From: Apostichopus japonicus
Taxonomy: Eukaryota; Echinodermata; Holothuroidea; Aspidochirotida; Stichopodidae
Direction of reading: 5' to 3'
Length of the DNA: 64,000 nt
NCBI RefSeq assembly: GCF_037975245.1
Contig: NC_092565.1
Coordinates: 3,753,999-3,817,998, forward strand
Numbering within the stretch: position 1 is the first letter of the stretch; each line of letters opens with the position of its first letter. A program made the translations under genes and the position numbers. Under the pieces are notes generated by a model. It saw only the letters and a list, made by a program, of their open reading frames with translations. It searched no databases and was not told the DNA's origin. Of the stretch, positions 46,777 through 57,720 are shown in pieces.

Positions 46777-46865
46777 TCAAAAAGGTTCTACACAGTGTGA
46801 ACAATGCCAACCTGGTTACTATAGCAATACAAATGGCAGCTCATCGTGCACTCCTTGCGAGGCAG
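46777..46865 (+). CDS. Exon 37: GCC2/GCC3 repeat
   Basis: Acceptor tcattccag, donor GTAAGG; 89 bp, phase 2 in, 1 out. CEQCQPGYYSNTNGSSSC-x2-C fits one repeat. Confidence 0.92.
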
Positions 46866-47901
46866 GTAAGGTCAGCCCCTGATTGGTTGAATTACACACT
46901 TGTGATTTCACCTGCCTGCCATGATGATCAGTTCGTCTACAACTTGAGTGGTAGATTTCCTCAATTTTTGAAGTCCATAGTTTTAAAACTGGTTGCAATT
47001 TGCAAATTGCCACAATTTTGTTAGTCAGTGTACATGCTTCATAACAGGTGCTGTGTCTTCAAACACATCTTCCCTCAAACTTGGTGAAATCTCTTGCAAT
47101 GTTCTTGATAGTTTTGTTGGTGTATTTTATGTCATTGAGCCTGTAGGAGATATTCCTTACAAATTACACAATTTTTTATTTCCCCTCTTCATGTAGTTTA
47201 TAGATATCACACAAGTACACAGATATGACTAGTGATATGATACAGCCCCTTCTCTTCCCTCCTGCAATCTTACGTAGAATTTCCCTTCACAACAGCAAAA
47301 TCTCATGAATATGTATATATTGGCCAACAGTTCAAGTTAATGCCATTATTGGTAGCTGTTGTGTCAAAATGCAATCGTCGTTTGGTCACACCAAATCAAC
47401 TCTTCGAGGTTATTCAGTTTTCACAACAACAACAAATTTTCATTGGAAGAAGTGCACGCTCACAATTTCTGGAAGACGGTTTAAATTAAGCAGTATTCCT
47501 AGTTATGCATGGTCACTATGTTATAATGAATAGCACTAACTATCTCCATATATATGCTACACCAGGCATCCTCAATGGATGGGAGGGGGAGGGCATTGGC
47601 CAAATCCTGCCAACGAAAAACTTTCGATCCAGCCCCCCCCCAAATAAAAAAATACAAAAGTGGCCCCCAATCTTACAGTATTTGACTCTGTGGATCCTTC
47701 AAGACTGTAGGCTTGAGCACCTATACCAACCTACCATACACATCGCTCAATAATTAAGGTTAAGTGCCTTTTTGAGTCTATCCCACCTTTTGTTCCGGCC
47801 AGTGTTTTTTCTCTGGCCTTCATAGTCATAGGACATTAAATGAAGACCTCTTGTTCCATGCCATCTACTCAGCTGTGTCCTGTTTTCTTTCTTTGCTTCA
47901 G
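46866..47901. other. Intron 37
   Basis: C-run near 47632-47641. No coding exon is seen. Confidence 0.7.
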
Positions 47902-48031
47902 GTACGAAGTCAATAACAAGTGAATCGACTTCCTGTGATCCGTGTCACCAGGGAACCTTCAGTGACCAGGGTCAAAGTTACTGCACCCTGTGTGATCTTG
48001 GGACACATTGCGATCATGAACAATGTGAAAG
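47902..48031 (+). CDS. Exon 38: GCC2/GCC3 repeat
   Basis: Acceptor tttgcttcag, donor GTATGT; 130 bp, phase 1 in, 2 out. CDPCHQGTFSDQGQSYC-x2-C, then a C-x4-C cluster. Confidence 0.92.
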
Positions 48032-49038
48032 GTATGTTCCCTGCTAGTTAAACATGTTTTATTCTTGGGTGGGGGGGGGGGCTGGCAATAATTTGTGCAG
48101 TCGTTTGAAAGGCTCCGAACATTCGCTTATAAAGTACTATGGTTCCTATGTGCAAAGACTGCAATGCATCTTTTGCACTTGTGTAGCCATTTTGCACAAC
48201 TTTTTGCAAGGCAATACCGATAGATTATGCCTGGGGGGGGGGGGGGGAGGAGGGAGAGAGTGCAAGCTGGATGATATCAGACATTTGTTAATCTAGAGTT
48301 TAAAGATTGTGAAGGGAAAGGAAGAGTTGAAGGAAGCCACTTGAAAAAAAAAAATTACAGCACTGTTTACTTAATGGATGTTAAAGCCGAGTGTTCCATT
48401 CAACATCTTGACATAGATGGGCCAGAGAAGATTATCGTGTGCAACATTCCTATCAGACAAAACTGGAAGATGTTATTCGATTTGAAACATGATCAAAGAT
48501 TAGAAATCAAGGTCGTAGAGGATGCCATTTTGTACAACGTGTGATGTCGTTAGTGTCCCCAGAGTGGTTAAAAATACAAACTTGCATTTGATTAGCTGTA
48601 GTGGAAGCAGAAAGAGTTGTCAGTGATATGATGGTCTGTGTAGGAGATGCAGCAGCAAAAAGACGTTGTTTGTAGCATGTACTTGCAATCTAAAGGACCG
48701 CAGGTTTGATTCCTGGCGATATCATTACATTGCGTCTTTGGGAGAGCCCACTAAATCTCAATTTTATCTCATCGCATAGGTGCATGAATGAGGACCTGGG
48801 GGCGGGGTTGGGGGGGTTGGGGAGGACTTGTAAATGACAGTCAAGAAAAACCTTCAACATAATTTGGTTTACTACATGGGTTGTATTACGACTACACTTA
48901 GCAATACGCTAAACAACACCCATCCCCACCATCTGAAAAATCAACATTTGATAAAGCTTTAGTGACTATGTACTATGAATAGAACTCTCTTGAGTAGAAT
49001 TTCCTCTCAGGATTTAAAACCCTTTTCCATTTTCGCAG
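48032..49038. other. Intron 38
   Basis: G-runs at about 48070 and 48233-48247, and a partial SINE-C head (48615-48755). The open frame at 48341-48544 is not accepted as an exon. Confidence 0.7.
48615..48755 (+). mobile_element. SINE-C, 5' (tRNA-like head) partial copy
   Basis: ggtttgattcctggcgatat followed by cattacattgcgtctttg parallels the B-box region of the 29417 copy. Confidence 0.6.
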
Positions 49039-49225
49039 CTGTTCTCCATGTCCATCTGGACAGGAGACCAGGATTCTAGGCGCAGTAAACTGCACACTTT
49101 GCAGTCCAGGGTGGGTCAAAGACGGGGACACCGATGACCTGTGTAAGCCGTGCGGTCTGGGCTGGTACCAGCTGAAATCTGGTCAGAGTCACTGCATTGA
49201 ATGTTCAGAGGGGTACTACTGTCCG
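49039..49225 (+). CDS. Exon 39: GCC2/GCC3 repeats
   Basis: Acceptor tttcgcag, donor GTGAGT; 187 bp, phase 2 in, 0 out. CSPCPSGQE, CTLCSPGWV, CKPCGLGWYQLKSGQSHC and CSEGYYC segments. Confidence 0.93.
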
Positions 49226-49782
49226 GTGAGTTGACTTAATGAATCGGCCATTATTAAAAGGGTGGTCAAGATGGCAATTTAAAGTTTGACCGACGAAGAA
49301 AAGAGAAACATATTCCGGGGTGAAATTGAAATGTTTTGTGGCAAAAGTGTATGTGAAGCAAACAGGTGTGATGTCACAGAAGCACAAATAAAATTCTTTT
49401 ATTTGATTTTTTTTTTGCCATGTAAAATTTACATCTACTTTCCCTTGGGGATGTATATATAATATATATGTGAACTTGATATCTCCTTGGACAAATTGGA
49501 ACTCTACCTATCAATGTTGAAATCCATCAAGTGAAAAATAAAGCCCAAAACAGTCAATATTTTGCTGCCAGTGAGTGTGCAGTTATATTTGTCTAGTATT
49601 GCATAGTTGCATAAAACCATTGCACTAACTGTTGGTGATTCTGTACTCAGTATTGTGAAAGAAAACTTCAGAGATAAACTAAGAACTTTGACTTGGGTGT
49701 TGCGTGTGTTTGTTTGTTTGTCTTTTAATCAAGATCTGATTGTGTAATTAGAGATATATTTCTTTTGTTTTAATCCCTCCAG
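49226..49782. other. Intron 39
   Basis: No coding exon is seen. Confidence 0.7.
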
Positions 49783-49893
49783 TGCACAGTCTGTGGTCCA
49801 AGGCCATGCCCAGCCGATGCTTCGTGTCCAAAGGGCAGTGTGCAACCTATTTACGCTACATGCCCAAAGTTATTTATCAAACAAGAGAATGGG
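49783..49893 (+). CDS. Exon 40: membrane-proximal cysteine-rich exon
   Basis: Acceptor atccctccag, donor GTAAGT; 111 bp, phase 0-0. C-x2-CGPRPCPADASCPKG continues the cysteine-rich pattern, followed by a short stalk. Read-through into the intron meets a stop three codons on. Confidence 0.9.
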
Positions 49894-49989
49894 GTAAGTT
49901 AGGAAATTAGTTGTTAATGCCAACAGCAAGCTAAAGTTCTCAGAGCCCTAATGTGTGTGTTGAACTGAGCCAAGATCTTACTCATTTCT

Positions 49990-52185
49990 TTCACAGAATT
50001 CGCCTTCGTGAGTTTTTCTTGGATGCCTCCTAAGAACAGAGTCCCTGTTTTAGAAGCCTACACACAAGTCATCAGCTCTGAGACTAACCAGTCAAACTCT
50101 CCTCTCCGCAGAACACACGACAACCTTCCAAGAGATGAGCGTACAGCACTCTCCTAACTAATGTCTCGCAGTGACATTATCATCAAACCAGCCAACAAAG
50201 GTTCTGCAGTTGTCATCCAGGATCGACAGGATTACATCAAGGAAGCCATGCGTCATCTCTCCAACAGTGATATTTACATTCTTCTTGATTCTGATCCCAC
50301 AGATATTTTCTCTCAGCAGATAAAACAGACCATCACTGATATGTGCCAGCGGAACCAGATCTCTAAGAAGGCTGTTTCTTTCCTTTCTCCCACAGACTGT
50401 AAGGCAGCCAGGTTTTATCTCCTGCCCAAAATTCGAAAGCCTGGTGACCCTGGTAGGCCTATCATAATGGATCCCCCACCGAGAAGATATCCTTGTTTGT
50501 GGACCACTTCATCAAACCTCTAGTTCCTCAGATCAATTCTTATATCAGTGACACTCCAGATTTCTTCAGGAAACTTGAAGATATCAAGAACCAAATCCCC
50601 AGTACAGCCATCATGGGTACTCTCGACGTCACTTCTCTTTACACTAACATCCATCATGCTGAAGGCATTGCAACTACCTGTGCAGCCCTGTCCAAGAAGG
50701 TCCACCCTTGTCCACCCATCTCTGACATCAAAGTTCTCATGCAATAGGTTCTCACCAAAAACAACTTCACGTTCATGGACAAGCATTACCTTCAAAGACA
50801 GGGGACTGCCATGGGTACCAGGATGGCTCCTTCCTTTGCTTGCCTGTTTATGTCTAGCCTTGGAGAACGCATGCTCCTTGCAGCTCCCTGCCGTCCTCTT
50901 ATCTGGTGACGCTACATTGATGACATCTTTTTCGTTTGGACCAGTGATGAGGATAGCCTGCTCACCTTCATCAATCACATCAATTCTTTCCACAGCATCA
51001 TCAAATTTACCTCTGATTACTCTCACCAACAGGTTAACTTTCTCGATGTAACTGTTTGCAAGGAACACGTTTCTCTCTCTACGAACTTATACACCAGGCC
51101 CACAGACACACAGCAGTATCTCCATTCTTCAAGCTGCCATCCCCGTCACTGCAAGTCTGGAATTGCCTACAGTCAAGCACTTCGTCTTCGTCGCATTTGC
51201 TCTAACAATTCCTCTTTCATTCGTCATACAAATGCTTGGAAAAACACCTTACTGCAATGGCCATAGTGCCTGAAGGGTGCGTGAAGCCATTCAGAGAGTC
51301 CGCTCCCTATGCAGATCATCTACTTTGGCAGTGAAGGACAAAAAGGGACGAGATTGCGACAACAAGCTCCCCTGGTTGTTATTGTCCACCCAAATCTTCC
51401 TCCTCTTCAGCAAATACCTTCTAACAACCACAATATTCTCCTCACTTCAGATAGACTCCAACGAGCCATCCCAGAAAAAACCGACCATCGCCTACAAACG
51501 TCCACGCAACCTACGAGACCTTCTTGTGCGTGCTGCTGTTCCACCTCTAACTTCTAACCCTACACCCATTCAGCATGGTACTTTCAAATGTGATCGTACT
51601 TTGAGATGCATCGTCTGCAGCCACCACATTGTTGAATCCAATTCCATCACCAGCCACAGCACCCAACTCACTCATAAGACTAAGGGTCACACCACTTGCA
51701 CAACCACTCATGTCATCTATCTGCTCTCTTGTCCAGTTTGCGGCATCTCCCCTTGTTCCCCTCCCCCTCCCCCTGTCACTCCTCTTCGCATAGCTCTCAT
51801 GCACCCTTTTTTCTCCTCACCTTTCTGTCTTTGCCCTTCTCTAGTTTATTCCCTACCCCCTTCCCTTAATCCTTTCTTTGTCCCTCCACTGTTTATCTCC
51901 TACCTCTCCTCTTCCCCTGTTGGTTTCTTTCTTTCTTCTCTCCATCCCTTGTCTACTTATCCCCTTACATCTATCTCTCTGTGTTCACCATGCTCCTTAA
52001 CCTGTCTGTATTCTGTGCGTGTTTTTGTCCCTTCTGTCACTGTTACTTGTCATTTAGCCTCTAAAGAAGATCCTGCTAGGATTGAAACGTCGGGCCAACT
52101 TAGTTTTTACACATTCTATTACACAGGCTCTCTAGTGGATAAACAGTTTGCTAACAGTTTTATTTTATTTTATTTTGACTTGAAT
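49990..52185 (+). pseudogene. Penelope-like retroelement 1, degraded
   Basis: It reads as a PLE reverse transcriptase: an N-terminal DIIIKPANKGSAVVI-type motif near 50173, FYLLPKIRKPGDPGRPII near 50430, a LDVTSLYTNI motif near 50625, [16 protein letters not shown] near 50800, and the catalytic YIDD at 50913-50924. The C-terminal linker has NLRDLLVRAAVP and a C-x-C / H-rich segment, then VIYLLSCPVCG where the GIY-YIG endonuclease should begin; the endonuclease is absent. Frame breaks include a shift near 50500 and stops at 50745 and 50908. Pyrimidine-rich 3' sequence and a conserved 3' module (52054-52165) follow. Confidence 0.92.
52054..52165 (+). repeat. PLE 3' terminal module, copy 1
   Basis: aagaagatcctgctaggatt followed by gaaacgtc and a gtggataaacagtttgctaa end. 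About nine tenths identical to 61575-61686 by eye. Confidence 0.85.
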
Positions 52186-52660
52186 GTTTACTAATAATGT
52201 GTACACTATATTTTCAATGCTATTAATAATAACCTATATTTACGTCACTCCTCCCCTACCTGTCCCCATTCTACATATGCACTCTAATCTAACTAGCTCA
52301 CAGAAGTTGAGACTTGGAATTACTCGAGACTTCTCGAGACTTGGAATTACTTTTCCTATAAATATCACACACAGAAAATTGACATGTATCAAATGGAAAA
52401 CTGATCCAGACAAAGGCCAGACTTGTTTTGATGATTCAATTTTTATGACAAATATGAATATTGTTTGTGTGAGCTTTTATAACTGATCAAATTTTGAATT
52501 TAAGCCATGAGACAGTCAATATCATTTACCCCTGGATGAGAAAGCCCCTGTGATGGAAAATATCAGTAATCTTTCAGGGAGAGGGGGGGGGGGGGGATTG
52601 AAATGTGAAGCAACCGGAAAATCAGAAAGATTGAATTTCATAAATGTCAAATGTTGTGTA
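52186..52660. other. Intronic sequence between PLE 1 and SINE-A
   Basis: G-run at about 52579-52596. A short ctcgagacttggaatta direct repeat near 52310-52350. Nothing else is seen. Confidence 0.65.
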
Positions 52661-52961
52661 ACCGGTGCTGTGGCCGAGTGGATAAAGGCAGTGGCATTTG
52701 AAGCAGTGAGGCTTAGCAATAGGGAGGTTTGGGTTCGATTCCCGGCCGGGTCATAGTAAGGTGGGTTTTTCATCCAAGAGCAATCTACGGTTTTCCCATC
52801 TGAAATGACTTTCTAAATTGAAAAGATTCCAAATTTGAGTTTAAAAAATGTTGAATTGGTAGCCACCCGACGTGTAAGTTGTAATCCATAAGCCCTTGCG
52901 AGCTTCCCCCACATTTGTGGTCGCTTAAGCGTCGTAAAAATAACTGCTGATTATTATTATA
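52661..52961 (+). mobile_element. SINE-A, tRNA-derived, near full length
   Basis: The head (52662-52751) resembles a class II (Leu/Ser-type) tRNA: A box TGGCCGAGTGG, long variable region, B box GGTTCGATTCC. The body ends in an ATT-rich tail. Its 3' half recurs at 36924-37067. Confidence 0.88.
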
Positions 52962-53024
52962 GTTATTGTTTACCAACAACAGAACTCTTGGGGCCAATAT
53001 TAAAAATTATATTATATATTAAAG

Positions 53025-54270
53025 ACAACATATTTACAGGTATTACGGTTGCATGGGTAGGTGACTGGAGTGTCAGCAGAAAGTGCTTGGAGTTGTAATG
53101 CCTTCACTAGATGATTCCGAAAGGCTGTTAAGGCGTTGGTAGGCTGTGATGGGCATCCTAGGGAATATATAACTTTCGAGGTCAGGTCACGAATAAGAGC
53201 TTTGACATGTCTGTATGTGATCTGTGGAACGGGTTGTATAGGTGGATGAAATGGTAGCACAGGAGGGATGCCATCTGTACCGGTTGCAACATGAAAGGGT
53301 TCCAGAGTTGTGTCCCTGCTGATTATCCTTGACACATCGGTCGGCAGCTGGTATAACCGACGTAGGATGAACACGAGAATGGAAAAGGTTTTATCTAAAT
53401 TGAATATAAACCTGTTGGAAGTCACATTGCTTGGAAGAAATATGTTTAGCTCTTAATAGTTTTTATAAAATGGAATGGAGTTGTTTGCATGTAGGAGGGT
53501 GGGATTGATGAATACAAGAGGTAATTGTGTGAGTCTGTAGGTTTGAAATGAATGTTCGGCGAGATGGTGCGGTCATCGATCAAAATTTCCATATCTTGGA
53601 ATGTCACCGAGGAAGTAGAGATCGTGTGTGTGAATTTCAAGCAGGGATAGAAGTCTTTGACCAAGGCAACGATGGATTTCAAGTTGTTGAACTTTCCAAG
53701 AAACTGAAGCTGCGACGATGTCATCTTTATTGTAAAAGTTATATAGGATGGGGGTGTTGCCATGGAAACTTGAAAAGACTCGTCCTTCAAAAAGTCCCAT
53801 TATTAGGCAAGCTATCGACTGCCTCATCTTAGTGCCCATCGCTACACCTTTTTAAATCTGTTATTCAAACGGAAGGCATTGGTGGTAAGAACTAGTTCAA
53901 TGAGGCGTAGAAGGGTTGTCCTGGGTACAGTGGGGTTTGTGCATCGATCGAGGAGGTAATTGCGTAGTGGGTTCCTGTGAAATTGAAGTGTACAAGCTGC
54001 TAACATCCATGGTGAAAAGAAAATGATTGGTGGTGTCACTGGGAAAAGCAAACTCTGTAATAAATTGTAGGAAGTGCGGAGTGTCCTGAACGGAGAAGGG
54101 TGACGGTTTGAACATTGGGATGGAGTAATGCGTCCAAGTGTTCCGAGATGTAATCTGTAGGGCAGCTCTGCCAGGAGGATGCATAATTGCTGAATATTTG
54201 TATCGACAGATTATAACGGACATCACAGGGTCTGTTTGTAAAATATCCCATTCCTTGTTCCGTCATCCCT
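53025..54270 (-). pseudogene. Penelope-like retroelement 2, degraded, opposite orientation
   Basis: On the minus strand one reads LFTMDVSSLYTSI (about 54000-54040), GTKM-x-QSIACLIMG (about 53800-53835), a degenerate catalytic box YNKDD (53717-53737; the family has YIDD), KFTHTIS-x3-VTF-D-MEI (about 53600-53640), KPTDSHNYLLYSS (about 53520-53560), then RDL and a TYPCNR-x2-C segment (about 53030). Multiple frameshifts make it inactive. It is from a different PLE lineage than copy 1 (different residues between motifs). Confidence 0.9.
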
Positions 54271-54301
54271 AAACAAGCTTTTGTCTTTTCTCTCCCTATA
54301 G

Positions 54302-54469
54302 AGTTGCATCCCCACGGTCTGGTTCTACGTAGCAGTGACTGGGGTGGTGGTTATGTTGTCTGCTCTGGCTGCGGCATTTATCTTCAGAAGGAAACAAAGG
54401 ACCAATGTCTATTCAGCAGACCTGACCCCCCTGAGGAGGGAGGGGCAGCCCGTCTACCAGGGTCTGTGA
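54302..54469 (+). CDS. Exon 41: transmembrane helix and cytoplasmic tail, stop
   Basis: Acceptor tctccctatag, phase 0. 55 residues plus TGA. A hydrophobic helix of about 22 residues (WFYVAVTGVV to AAFIF) is followed by a basic stop-transfer RRKQR and a 27-residue tail with two tyrosines (NVYSA, PVYQGL). This is a type I single-pass topology, given the extracellular modules before it. The tyrosines could be sorting or phosphorylation sites; that is inference. Confidence 0.93.
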   Translation, partial: SCIPTVWFYVAVTGVVVMLSALAAAFIFRRKQRTNVYSADLTPLRREGQPVYQGL

Positions 54470-54550
54470 GGGGGAGAAGTAGCGTACTCTGATTTTTTAA
54501 TACTTAAGTAAGGTCATCTGTTGTGAATAAAAGTATGTATATTCCAAAAT
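54470..54550 (+). other. 3' UTR of the membrane form
   Basis: Short UTR; the AATAAA at 54526 lies 57 nt after the stop. Confidence 0.7.
54526..54531 (+). terminator. Polyadenylation signal AATAAA
   Basis: Canonical hexamer in tgtgaataaaagtatgt, close after the stop codon of exon 41. Confidence 0.75.
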
Positions 54551-54629
54551 TTATATAATATATTTTTTACTAAATGTTCCTAAGAAAATGTTTCCTCAGG
54601 ATGATATCCAAATTAAGAAAATTGATTAA

Positions 54630-54733
54630 CATCGAAAAAAGGTTCCTTCTAACGCCTGGAATGATAGAAATTTTCGAAACTTGATTGACATTGAAAAGGT
54701 TCCTTCTAACGCCTGGAATGATAGAAATTTTCT
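54630..54733. repeat. 57-bp tandem duplication
   Basis: Two copies of a ggttccttctaacgcctgga segment at 54641 and 54698. Confidence 0.95.
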
Positions 54734-54884
54734 CTCATTAGTAATGTAAGAAGCCAATATTTGTTCCCTGTATTCAATCACAACTGATTCTATTTGCCAA
54801 ACAATTTTTTCTATTTGCATCTTAATCTGGGTCTTTCTTTTCAATATTTTGTCAATAAATTACATGTGATGTTAACTGTGTGTA

Positions 54885-55110
54885 TGCATCCAGTCTTGAA
54901 AAGATGATGGACTCATGTTCGGTCAAAGAGAGAATTGTGGGTCTAGATCCAGTCTTTATGAGATGAAAGGAATTATATTTGGTGTCAGAGACAAATGTGG
55001 TTATAGATACAGTCTTTAAATGATACAGGTTATAATTTGGTCACAGAAATGTGGTTATAGGTTCAGTCTTTAAGAGATGCAGGACTCATATCTCTAGTCT
55101 CAGAGAGAGA
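54885..55110. repeat. About 60-bp degenerate tandem repeat
   Basis: Repeated cagtctttaagagatg and gtggttatag motifs. Confidence 0.8.
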
Positions 55111-57126
55111 GGACGGGCAAGTGAAAAGGGGGGGGGGGGTGCCCAGTGTTGTCTAGGAGATGGCAAAGTTATATTCAACACCAGAGATTCATTCCAACTA
55201 CCACAGAGTTTATTGTCAAAGCTTACATCTCATAGAAAATTTTGTAAGAATCTAATAATGACACAATTATTAAAATAATAAAATGGAAAAAAAAACCATC
55301 AACTATCACTGCCTCACCATCCAAAGGGTCTTGCATTTTACATTGATAAATTCTACTATAGTTTATTTATTAGCAATATAAACAGCTCTACTAGTGAAAA
55401 TAGCTGCCAGGTCTTTATTAGCTTGAAGGAGTGTTTTTTCCACCACTTTTCAAAATCACAGGGTAAGTAATACGAAGTGATGTATATTCATGTTGCTGTC
55501 AATGAAGGTGTCCGTTTATTATATCATAGTGATCCAAGATCGTTTTCTTCTTGTTAAAAAATAATTAGTTTCAGAGTAGTTCTCACAGATGAATTAAAGC
55601 CATCATTCCGATACTTCTGATGTACCTTCTGCCGGAAACACCTACAAGGCTAAATAATTATTTTCCTTCCCAAATTTTTGTTCAATTTTGTACCATCATG
55701 TCTCCCTAAAGATTTCACTTTAACTGAAAAATTATCAGTAAATCATGTAAACTGTTCTTTTTTTCAAATCTTTTTTGACCATATGTGTTAAGTCTTGCCT
55801 AAGTTACTGCTGTCTTCAATGTTTGGGTTCACAGTATGATTCATGCCAGGTGTGAAGAAAAAAAGATTTCGCAAACAGTACTAATGCATGCTATGTAATT
55901 GAACACTTTTACTGCTTTTGGATGTGAATAATGATGAATGAGTTTTTTTCTAAGAATATCTACAGATATTTCTCTTATAACCCTATTCTTCCTTTGTATT
56001 ATTTACATTTCTTGAAATTGTTTATCATGCTTTCAATTATTTAAAATTGACTTTACCACAAAATATATACAATGTAATAAAAAGAATTGGTCTTTCCTAA
56101 TGAATCTAGATTTCTGTCGTCCGCTTCAAAATTCCTTTGGATGTTGGGTTTGTTATTTAACAAGCATTTACCTTTCATGCAGTACCATGGAATCATTCCC
56201 ATGGAGTTATTTTTAAGATTTGTCGGTTTTGTGATTATCATAAGAAATTGCAACATATGCATGTGCATGTAATCATTAATTTATCTCATAAGAAGTTAGG
56301 AGGAGGAGGAGAGAGAAACATCTAATTAAAGCCTCATTATGCATTCAATTTATAAACAAACCTGATCGCTAACCCTACACTCTTCTACATTTAAAAAAAT
56401 AATAATTCAAACAATAAACAAATTTGTCCTGTGTTTGTCAATACAGGGTCAGTTCAAGAGATTAATTGGGCAGATGTGATAAGCAAATGCATTGGCCATA
56501 ATACTGGGGAAAAAAAGGTGTTAGCTTCACTGTGAACAATCATAACTGGACTCAGTACATTGAAGGACTGACTCAAGGTTAAATCTGTTGAGTGTTTCCT
56601 CCAAGTGGCACGCTGTGGTACACAAACAGTATTTGAGAAAGATGTGTGAGGGTGGGGGGGGGGGGTAGAGAGCAAGATAGTACAAGCAGCCGTAGATAAT
56701 ACATACAGTAGTGATGTCATGATACGTGTAGTTCAGCATACAGCCTAATGTATAGTTGTTAACAGAAAGATCAAGACACCTGCCCAATCATAGGTCCTAG
56801 TACTGTTTGGGATCAACTGAGGCGATGTGTATCCGCAAACTCTACGAATGGATGAAAGTTCTTGCAAAAAAACACTGTCATAAAATTGTGTGATAATTTA
56901 CTCCACAATGGTATCAAAAGAAGATTATTTAGTCTGTTTAGATTGAATTCATAATGAGGCTTTATAGGCAGGTAATTACCCTTTATAAATAGCACTAGCA
57001 GGCTATTCTTATGCTTGCACTTTGATTCTTTAGCTATAGCAAGCAAAACTCACTGTAATAATAATTTTGAGGGAGCGGATTTTTTTGGAAAATCTGTCAG
57101 CAATATTTTACAGGCTAAAATTTAAC
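55111..57126. other. Intergenic, nothing recognised
   Basis: AT-rich with G-runs near 55128 and 56653. No coding signal in any frame. Confidence 0.6.
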
Positions 57127-57720
57127 TTAAGGTTGAAAGAAATCAGTGAGAGCAGGCAGTAATGATATTAACTTACATATATATATTTTCAAATATCCAA
57201 TATTGAACGAATTATCAACCCCCCTGGTTACATCGTCATTTATCCCTCCCCATCCTGCCCTACCCTTCTTCACCTCACACACTCCGCTCTTAGGGTTAAA
57301 AGAAATCAGCGAGAGCAGGCAGTCATGATATTTACTTACATTAATGAAGTTTTTCAAATCTCATTTAGGACGAATTATTAGGTCCCCCATGTAACATCAT
57401 TTTCCCCCCCCCCATTCTTCCCTACCCTTCCTCACACCGCTTCTCTTACACCTAATATATGAGATATCCTCGTAAAGCGTGATGATCTAGGTCCCTCATT
57501 AATCTAATGCATGGGAAGAACTCGAAACTTTCTTCCTTATCCGCATATTCCAAGCTTTCTCCGAGAAAAGAGTTACAGTACCTATTACCCAGATGTTATG
57601 TTAATAACTAAAAACAGCCTCCCTCCTCATAAAACGTGATGATCTATGTCCCTCTATAATCTAAAGCATGGATGAACTCTCAACTTCAAGCATACTCCAT
57701 TTTTTTTCCACAAAAGAGCT
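57127..57720. repeat. Two local duplications, 162 bp and 157 bp apart
   Basis: A gaaatcagtgagagcaggca segment at 57139 recurs at 57302 (with gcgag). A gtgatgatctaggtccctc segment at 57479 recurs at 57636. Confidence 0.85.

Larger units (their letters stand above)
49894..54301. other. Intron 40, filled by two Penelope-like elements and a SINE
   Basis: A plus-strand PLE (49990-52185), SINE-A (52661-52961) and a minus-strand PLE (53025-54270) together occupy most of this 4.4-kb intron. Confidence 0.9.
463..54469 (+). other. Gene locus: EGF / HYR / GCC2-GCC3 modular extracellular protein (5' end outside window)
   Basis: This is the gene-level model; exons are listed separately. The visible order is 15 EGF, 7 HYR, 10 EGF, then either one HYR with a stop (secreted) or a linker, GCC2/GCC3 repeats, a membrane helix and a short tail (anchored). 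Exons 1-32 are all phase 1-1, each a whole number of codons, which is the hallmark of exon-shuffled extracellular modules. Exons 34-41 sum with the preceding phase-1 base to 449 codons including the stop, so 32-to-34 splicing keeps frame. EGF and HYR modules are known adhesion and matrix modules, and GCC2/GCC3 repeats occur in SCUBE- and SVEP1-like proteins. A role in adhesion or as a cell-surface receptor is inference. Whether this is one gene or two is unresolved. Confidence 0.75.

Noticed and set aside
48341-48544. 67-codon open frame in intron 38, phase-compatible at its left edge
   Set aside because: The acceptor is preceded by an A-run rather than pyrimidines, and no convincing phase-2 donor ends it.
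50520-51068. 182-codon minus-strand open frame
   Set aside because: It is the antisense shadow of the PLE reverse transcriptase on the plus strand.
52662-52751. Functional tRNA gene
   Set aside because: A and B boxes are good, but the acceptor ends do not pair well, and the sequence continues into a repeated body; it is a SINE head.
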